In this document: piece after piece, positions 1 through 4,260 of the stretch | How the letters are laid out: every line of letters starts with the position of its first letter | How positions within the stretch are numbered: the first letter of the stretch is position 1 | NCBI GenBank assembly: GCA_937915885.1 | Contig: CALGGP010000253.1 | Coordinates: forward strand, 1-8,859 | Length of the DNA: 8,859 nt | Reading direction: 5' to 3' | Origin: an uncultured Selenomonadales bacterium | GTDB lineage: Bacteria > Bacillota > Negativicutes > Selenomonadales > Selenomonadaceae | Position numbers and translations under genes: made by a program | The notes under the pieces: model-generated | Told to the model about the DNA's origin: nothing | The model's input: only the letters and a program-made list of their open reading frames with translations | Database searches by the model: none

Positions 1-150
1 GAATCCGGTCGAAAGCCGGAACGGTCACGCCACCGTAGCGGGGAGCAACTCTGCATAAGTTATGTCACTGGATCGAGAGATTTGGGAAGGCGCAGACGAG
101 TGATGATCCGAAGTCGGGAGAACTGCTTGATTGACAATCGCCGCTTGACC
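1..150 (+). promoter_or_regulatory. Cobalamin (B12) riboswitch aptamer, 5' end missing
   Basis: The sequence follows the conserved core of the cobalamin riboswitch in order. GAATCCGGTCGAAAGCCGGA (1-20) gives the P3 hairpin (TCCGG 4-8 with CCGGA 16-20). ACGGTCACGCCACCGTA (21-37) is the B12-box-like core with its ACGGT/ACCGT stem. Then come a GTCACTGG segment (64-71), GGGAAGG (84-90), and GATGATCCGAAGTCGGGAGA (102-121) with CTGC following. The extreme 5' part, including the 5' strand of P1, lies before base 1. The family binds adenosylcobalamin or a related cobalamin in the nascent mRNA and normally switches expression off when ligand is present. It sits just upstream of a NikBC-like importer, as is usual for B12-controlled cobalt/nickel or corrinoid transporters. 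The 3' boundary is approximate. Confidence 0.92.
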
Positions 151-196
151 TGCGAGTGACGGGGATGGAGATTTTTCGCGAAAGTTGAGCGGGCGA
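138..196 (+). promoter_or_regulatory. Antiterminator of the cobalamin riboswitch
   Basis: TCGCCGCTTGAC (138-149) can pair with GTTGAGCGGGCGA (184-196). This gives 12 pairs including two G-U wobbles, with G191 bulged. The right arm contains 189-196, which is also the left arm of the terminator stem, so the two structures exclude each other. The left arm starts in CAATCGCC at the 3' edge of the aptamer, where the P1 strand would be expected. A ligand-stabilised aptamer could hold 138-142 and release the terminator. That last step is inference, because the 5' strand of P1 lies outside the window. Confidence 0.6.
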
Positions 197-238
197 CGTG
201 TGTCCAATTTTGGAGCGTCGTCCGCTTTGTTTGTTTTT
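189..238 (+). terminator. Intrinsic terminator of the riboswitch expression platform
   Basis: GCGGGCGACG (189-198) pairs with CGTCGTCCGC (216-225) in a 10-bp stem with one G-U pair. The loop contains a further small TCCA/TGGA pairing. The stem is followed directly by the T-rich tract TTTGTTTGTTTTT (226-238). It lies about 60 nt before the first permease start and 40 nt after the aptamer, which is the right place for transcription attenuation of the transporter operon by cobalamin. Confidence 0.88.
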
Positions 239-296
239 CGAAATGCGCTCGTCAAGGTCGGCGGGTGCATTTTTATTTTCGAGGGAGTGATGATTA

Positions 297-1235
297 TTGA
301 AAAGGCTCATCAATCGGGCGACGCAAATGCTGATCACATTGCTCGGCGTCAGCTTCATCACGTTTTGCTTGGCGTATCTGGCGCCCGGCGATCCCGTCGC
401 GATGCTGCTCGAGTCGGCGGATACGATCGTCTCTGAAGAAGTGCTCGAAAAGACCCGCGCGGAGCTCGGCTTGGACAAACCGTTTTTGGTGCAGTACGGC
501 AATTGGCTGATCGGAGCGGTGCAGGGCGACATGGGCATGTCGTATTCGGCGAAGAAACCCGTCACCGAAAAATTGTCCGAGGGATTTGTCGGCACGTTGT
601 TATTGGCGTTCGTGACGATCGTCTTCGTGCTGATAATTTCCCTGCCGTTGGGCATCTGGTCGGCGGTTCGACAAAACGAGTGGCCCGACTATGTGGTGCG
701 GTTCTTTGCGTTTATCGGAGTGTCGATGCCCAGTTTCTGGTTGGGGCTGATGCTGCTCTACGTGTTCGGGCTCAAGCTCGGAATGTTCCCGATCGCAAGC
801 TCGACGATCACGGCGAAGGGGATCGTATTGCCCGCGCTGACGTTGGCGATCTATCAATCGACAAAATACGTGCGGCAGGTGCGGACGGTCATACTCGACG
901 AACTTCATCAAGATTACGTGATCGGAGCGCGGGCGCGGGGCTTGAGCGAATCGACAATCCTTTGGAAACACGTCCTGCCGAACGCCGTCCTGCCGTTGAT
1001 CACGTTGCTCGGCATGTCGATCGGTTGGTTGCTCGGCGGCGTTGCAGTGATCGAGATCGTATTCAGTTGGCCCGGCATCGGCAACATGGCGGTGCGCGCG
1101 ATCATGATGCGCGATTATCCGCTGATCGAGGGCTTTGTGTTGTGGATTGCAATCGTCTATATGGTGATAAATTTTTTGGTCGACCTGTCGTATACGTGGC
1201 TCGATCCGAAACTGCGAAGGGGTGAGCAACATTGA
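297..1235 (+). CDS. nikB: NikB-like permease of a nickel/peptide-family ABC importer
   Basis: Inner-membrane permease of 312 aa, normal for the DppB/NikB family. It would pair with the next gene to form the channel of a binding-protein-dependent importer. The N-terminal membrane helix (about 8-28) leads into LAPGDPVAML, a family hallmark. LGLDKPFLVQYGNWL (58-72), LPLGIWSA and VRFFAFIGVSMPSFWLG (134-150) resemble NikB closely. The cytoplasmic EAA loop that contacts the ATPase is YVIGARARGLSESTILWK (207-224) followed by HVLPN. FSWPGIG and RDYPLI near the C-terminus are also typical. The start is TTG at 297: an in-frame TGA at 291-293 excludes anything upstream, and GAGGGAG (281-287) sits 9 nt before it. 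The gene is the first behind the B12 riboswitch. Family membership is certain; the transported metal or metal complex is inferred. Confidence 0.93.
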   Translation: MKRLINRATQMLITLLGVSFITFCLAYLAPGDPVAMLLESADTIVSEEVLEKTRAELGLDKPFLVQYGNWLIGAVQGDMGMSYSAKKPVTEKLSEGFVGTLLLAFVTIVFVLIISLPLGIWSAVRQNEWPDYVVRFFAFIGVSMPSFWLGLMLLYVFGLKLGMFPIASSTITAKGIVLPALTLAIYQSTKYVRQVRTVILDELHQDYVIGARARGLSESTILWKHVLPNAVLPLITLLGMSIGWLLGGVAVIEIVFSWPGIGNMAVRAIMMRDYPLIEGFVLWIAIVYMVINFLVDLSYTWLDPKLRRGEQH

Positions 1236-2050
1236 CGGAGTTCATCAAAACGCATCGATTGTTCAGCCTCTACACCGCGCTCGTAATTTTGTTGGTGCTC
1301 GTGGCGATCTTCGCGCCGCAATTGGCGCCTCAAGACCCGTTCGACGGCAACATGCGTAATGTGCTTCAACAGCCGTCGGACGAACACATTTTCGGCACCG
1401 ACAAACTCGGACGCGATACATTCAGTCGGATCATCTGCGGCACGCAAACGTCGCTGTTCATGACGATCTGCGTGGTAATTTTGTTGGCGATTGTCGGTGG
1501 CGTGGTCGGAGTGGTGTCGGGATATTTCGGCGGGCGCGTCGAGATGGTTTTGATGCGGATTGCCGATATGATGTTGGCGTTCCCGGGCGTCGTGCTGGCG
1601 ATCGCGATTGCGGGCATTTTGGGCGGCAGTATTTTCAATACGATCCTCGCGCTGCTCGCGGTCGGTTGGGCGAAGTACGCTCGATTGGTGCGGAGCCTCG
1701 TGATCAAACTTCGGCACAACGATTATATTATCGCCGCGCAAGTCAACGGCACGAAAACGATCAACATTTTATGGCGGCACATACTGCCGAATATCCTGCC
1801 GATGATCGTCATCACGGGCGCGATGGATATCGGGACAATGATGATGGAGATCGCGGGGCTGTCGTTCCTCGGCTTCGGAGCGCAACCGCCGACGCCGGAG
1901 TGGGGCTTGATGCTCAACGAGGGGCGGCAATACATTCAAACGGCGCCGTGGCTGATGTTTTACCCGGGCGCGGCGATCTTCGTGGTGGTGGCGATATTCA
2001 ATTTATGGGGCGACGCGTTGAGAGATTTGCTCGATCCGCGCAACGAATAA
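1232..2050 (+). CDS. nikC: NikC-like permease of a nickel/peptide-family ABC importer
   Basis: Second permease of the importer, 272 aa, with the usual DppC/NikC build. A short cytoplasmic N-terminus and first helix (about 12-31) are followed by FGTDKLGRDTFSR (54-66), the signature of this permease half. GGRVEMVLMRIADMMLAFPG (100-119) and WAKYARLVRSLVIKLR (146-161) follow. The EAA loop is at 164-187 (DYIIAAQVNG, then WRHILPN). The C-terminal GLSFLGFGAQPPTPEWG and NLWGDALRDLLDP match NikC strongly. It starts with TTG at 1232, overlapping the nikB stop in a 4-nt TTGA, which points to translational coupling; AAGGGGTGAG (1217-1226) is the ribosome binding site. It ends at TAA 2048-2050, after which the operon is interrupted by a repeat-rich gap. 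Substrate is not shown by sequence. Confidence 0.93.
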   Translation: MTEFIKTHRLFSLYTALVILLVLVAIFAPQLAPQDPFDGNMRNVLQQPSDEHIFGTDKLGRDTFSRIICGTQTSLFMTICVVILLAIVGGVVGVVSGYFGGRVEMVLMRIADMMLAFPGVVLAIAIAGILGGSIFNTILALLAVGWAKYARLVRSLVIKLRHNDYIIAAQVNGTKTINILWRHILPNILPMIVITGAMDIGTMMMEIAGLSFLGFGAQPPTPEWGLMLNEGRQYIQTAPWLMFYPGAAIFVVVAIFNLWGDALRDLLDPRNE

Positions 2051-2094
2051 AAAATATATGGGCGCCGACGAGGATTTTGGGGCTACGGTTAAAG

Positions 2095-2170
2095 GGCGCC
2101 GACGACACTCCCGCCCCCCGAGGTCGGCGCCCAACCGAGGTAGCGGTTCCCACCCTGTGTCGTCGGCGCC
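2095..2170. repeat. 14-bp perfect inverted repeat at the left edge of the tandem array
   Basis: GGCGCCGACGACAC (2095-2108) is the exact reverse complement of GTGTCGTCGGCGCC (2157-2170), separated by 48 nt. The right arm belongs to repeat unit 1; the left arm lies just outside the array. The arms could form a long-looped hairpin in RNA starting 45 nt after the nikC stop. No T tract follows, so it is not a standard terminator. It might protect the nikBC mRNA 3' end or mark the edge of the repeat element. Confidence 0.6.
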
Positions 2171-2427
2171 CCGAGCATCGGCAATCGCCGCGAGCGGTCA
2201 ATGGCGGCGCCCGCACCTTTCATCGAATATCGGCAACAACCGCCCACGAGCGCGGCGCCCAACCGAGATCGCGACGCCCACCCTGTGTCGGCGGCGCCCC
2301 GAGCATCGGCAATCACCGCGAGCGGTCAATGGCGGCGCCCGCACCTTTCATCGAATATCGGCGACAACCGCCTACGAGCGCGGCGCTCAACGGAGTTAGC
2401 GGTGCCCACTCTGTGTCGTCGGCGTCC
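2126..2427. repeat. 128-bp tandem repeat, about 2.4 copies
   Basis: Unit 1 is 2126-2253, unit 2 is 2254-2381, and a partial third unit is 2382-2427. Each begins GGCGCCCAACCGAG or a close variant. Units 1 and 2 have exactly the same length and differ at 9 of 128 positions by direct comparison, five of them clustered in the first 25 bases. The partial unit is more diverged (GGCGCTCAACGGAG). Internal landmarks repeated with the same spacing are CTGTGTCG, CCCCGAGCATCGGCAATC, GAGCGGTCAATGGCGGCGCC and CACCTTTCATCGAATATCGG. The period is not divisible by three, so it does not encode repeated peptide. The family is not recognised. Confidence 0.9.
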
Positions 2428-2629
2428 AAATTTTTTTGCGACGACCAAACTGTGTTGTCGTCGACGCACGACAAAAAACGCGGCGTCCGTTCTTCGCGTC
2501 GTCGGCGCCCCAAGCGTAAAGCGCCGCACATCGCGCGGGAGGGTGGGGGTTGTGGGCGGCTCGAAAAAAAAAAAGCCCCGCAGGGATTTAAGGGCGGGAA
2601 AAAATATTTTTTGAAGGGAGTCTTCGGAC

Positions 2630-4213
2630 GTGAGGAAAAAATTTTTGAAGGCGTTGAAAATGGGAGTGCTCGGAGTGTTGACGGCAGGGCTGATTGCCGG
2701 TTGCGGCGGTTCCGACGGCGGCTCCTCGGGCGGCGGCGATCCGACGACGTTGAAGGTCGGCGTCACCAATTTTGCAGACACGCTCGAGCCTACACAAAAT
2801 TATTTCGGTTGGGTCGTCATGCGATACGGACTCGGCGAATGCTTGACGAAGTTCGACGAACAGATGAACATCAAACCGTGGCTCGCCGAAAGTTGGACGG
2901 TCAGCGACGACCATCTCACTTGGACGTTCAAAATTCGCGACGGCGTCAAATTCTCCAACGGCGATCCGCTTACCGCCGATCTCGTCAAACAATCGATCGA
3001 GCGCGCCTTCAATAAAAATGCTCGAGCCGCGACGTTTTTCGAGTACGAATCGATCACTGCCGACGGTCAAAATCTGATCATCAAAACCAAAAAGCCGTTG
3101 CCGGGCATGCCGGGATATCTCGCCGATCCGCTGTTCATCATCGTCGACGTGCCGACAGAGGCGGAGCGCGACTTCAGCCGCGAAGGTCCGATTTGCACCG
3201 GTCCTTATATGGTCGACAGCTTTGTCAAAGAACGCGCCGTCATGAAAAAGAATCCGAATTACTACGCCGACGTTCCTTATGAGACCGTCGAAATTCCGTC
3301 GATCGACGACCCCAACACCCGCGCGATGGCGTTGCAGGCGGGCGATGTCGATGTTGCCGTCAACATTGCGGCGGGCGATATCGACGTGTTCAAGGGCAAT
3401 GCCAACTTCGTCATCGATGAGATTCCGTCGCTCCGCGTCGTGCTCGCTCGAATGAATCAAAATCCCGACAGAATTTTGTCCGATCCCAAGGTGCGCGCCG
3501 CCTTCATTTCCGGTTGCGATCGCGAGACTTACAACAACGTCCTGCTCAAGGGAACGTTTTTACCCGGCAAGGCGCCCGTGCCTCCGTCGCTCGACTACGG
3601 TTTTGATCAATTGACCGATCCGAACGCTTATAATCCCGAGCGCGCGAAGACACTGCTCACCGAGGCGGGCTGGACGGATTCCGACGGCGACGGCATTCTC
3701 GATAAGGACGGTCGACCGTTGGCGCTTGACTTCGTCGTTTACAACAGCCGCGCGGAGTTGCCGCTTTACGCCGAAGCCGTTCAATCCGATCTTCGCAAGC
3801 TCGGTTTCGACATCAAGATCAACACCGTCGATTATAATCTGATTGACAACATGGGCATCAAGGGCGAATACGACCTGCTGATCTCGAACATCACGACGGC
3901 GAACACGGGCGACCCCGAAATTTTCTTGACGTGGTATTGGAAGACGAACGTCGACGGCAACAATCCGCAAAACGGTTCGGGCTACAGCAATCCCGCCTAC
4001 GATGCCAAGCTCGAGCAGCTCAACTCCGAGTTCGATCAATCCGCGCGGAGGCAATTGATCATCGACCTGCAACAGATTTTGCTCAACGATGCGGCGTCGA
4101 TCTTCTTCGGATATCCGCAGACGAACATCATCAACAATAAACGCGTCGACGGCGTCAAGATGTATCCGTCGGATTATTATTGGATCACGAATTTGATCAA
4201 GCCCGCAAAATAA
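2630..4213 (+). CDS. Family 5 extracellular substrate-binding lipoprotein (NikA/DppA/OppA type)
   Basis: Ligand-binding component of the importer, 527 aa, the usual length for bacterial extracellular solute-binding family 5. The N-terminus is a lipoprotein signal: basic MRKKFLKALK, a hydrophobic stretch, then lipobox LIAG-C with the lipidated cysteine at 25, followed by a G/S-rich tether (26-38). The mature protein shows family landmarks: PWLAESWTVS (83-92), LTWTFKIRDGVKFSNGDPLT (96-115), GPICTGPYMV (186-195), NPNYYADVPYE, DDPNTRAMALQAGDVDVA (226-243), the NPERAKTLLTEAGW segment and C-terminal DAASIFFGYP. A DSDGDGILDKDG loop (350-361) is common in the family. The start is GTG 2630, chosen because GAAGGGAG (2613-2620) lies 9 nt upstream. 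Similarity to NikA is general, so Ni, Co, a metallophore or a peptide are all possible; the neighbouring NikBC-like permeases favour metal. Confidence 0.93.
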   Translation: MRKKFLKALKMGVLGVLTAGLIAGCGGSDGGSSGGGDPTTLKVGVTNFADTLEPTQNYFGWVVMRYGLGECLTKFDEQMNIKPWLAESWTVSDDHLTWTFKIRDGVKFSNGDPLTADLVKQSIERAFNKNARAATFFEYESITADGQNLIIKTKKPLPGMPGYLADPLFIIVDVPTEAERDFSREGPICTGPYMVDSFVKERAVMKKNPNYYADVPYETVEIPSIDDPNTRAMALQAGDVDVAVNIAAGDIDVFKGNANFVIDEIPSLRVVLARMNQNPDRILSDPKVRAAFISGCDRETYNNVLLKGTFLPGKAPVPPSLDYGFDQLTDPNAYNPERAKTLLTEAGWTDSDGDGILDKDGRPLALDFVVYNSRAELPLYAEAVQSDLRKLGFDIKINTVDYNLIDNMGIKGEYDLLISNITTANTGDPEIFLTWYWKTNVDGNNPQNGSGYSNPAYDAKLEQLNSEFDQSARRQLIIDLQQILLNDAASIFFGYPQTNIINNKRVDGVKMYPSDYYWITNLIKPAK

Positions 4214-4243
4214 TTGTCGGCACGCGGATCGCTGTGATATGAT
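4214..4243 (+). promoter_or_regulatory. Candidate promoter of the restriction-modification gene
   Basis: TTGTCG (4214-4219, 4 of 6 to TTGACA) is followed after 18 nt by TATGAT (4238-4243, 5 of 6 to TATAAT). The -10 is extended by TG at 4235-4236. Transcription would begin near 4250, leaving a leader of about 10 nt with GGGTG as ribosome binding site before ATG 4261. The hexamers start directly after the binding-protein stop codon. This is a sequence match only; the extended -10 is the strongest part. Confidence 0.42.
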
Positions 4244-4248
4244 CCGCG
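4223..4248. repeat. 8-bp inverted repeat overlapping the candidate -10 box
   Basis: CGCGGATC (4223-4230) and GATCCGCG (4241-4248) are perfect inverted copies 10 nt apart, with the candidate -10 box in the spacer and right arm. No T tract follows, so it is not an intrinsic terminator for the binding-protein gene. An operator for a dimeric repressor, or simply an mRNA hairpin, would fit. Each arm contains GATC, but that tetramer is common throughout the window. Confidence 0.6.
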
Positions 4249-4260
4249 CGGGTGATTAAT

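Larger units (their letters stand above)
2051..2629. other. 579-nt non-coding gap, repeat-rich, between permease and binding-protein genes
   Basis: No credible gene lies here. Open frames exist on both strands, but they run through repeats whose period is not a multiple of three, and they encode low-complexity R/P/A/S-rich peptides. Contents in order: a GGCGCCGACGA motif at 2071 and again at 2095; the 128-bp tandem array (2126-2427); a degenerate tail with more TGTGTCGTCGGCG-like motifs (about 2449 and 2495); a GC-rich stretch; an A11 run (2564-2574); and the ribosome binding site of the next gene. The motif GGCGCC recurs many times. Whether the permease transcript reads through to the binding-protein gene cannot be told. 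No strong promoter was recognised before 2630. Confidence 0.75.

Noticed and set aside
2126..2427. CRISPR array
   Set aside because: The repeated unit is 128 bp with no alternation of short constant repeats and unique spacers, and no cas gene is present.
2058..2614. Two overlapping + strand frames in the gap (2058-2399 and 2201-2614)
   Set aside because: They arise from stop-poor GC-rich repeats. The 128-bp period puts successive units in different frames, and no ribosome binding site is evident.
2590..2629. Separate promoter for the binding-protein gene in the A/T-rich stretch
   Set aside because: TATTTT-like matches exist in the A6TAT6 palindrome, but no convincing -35 at a proper distance was found.
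1666..3015. Open frame of 449 codons crossing nikC, the repeat gap and the binding-protein gene
   Set aside because: It overlaps two certain genes in another frame and runs through the 128-bp repeats, giving low-complexity R/P/A-rich peptide. It is not a real protein.
3677..3712. EF-hand-like calcium loop (DSDGDGILDKDG) in the binding protein as a special feature
   Set aside because: This loop is a common variant within family 5 binding proteins at this position and does not by itself indicate calcium regulation.
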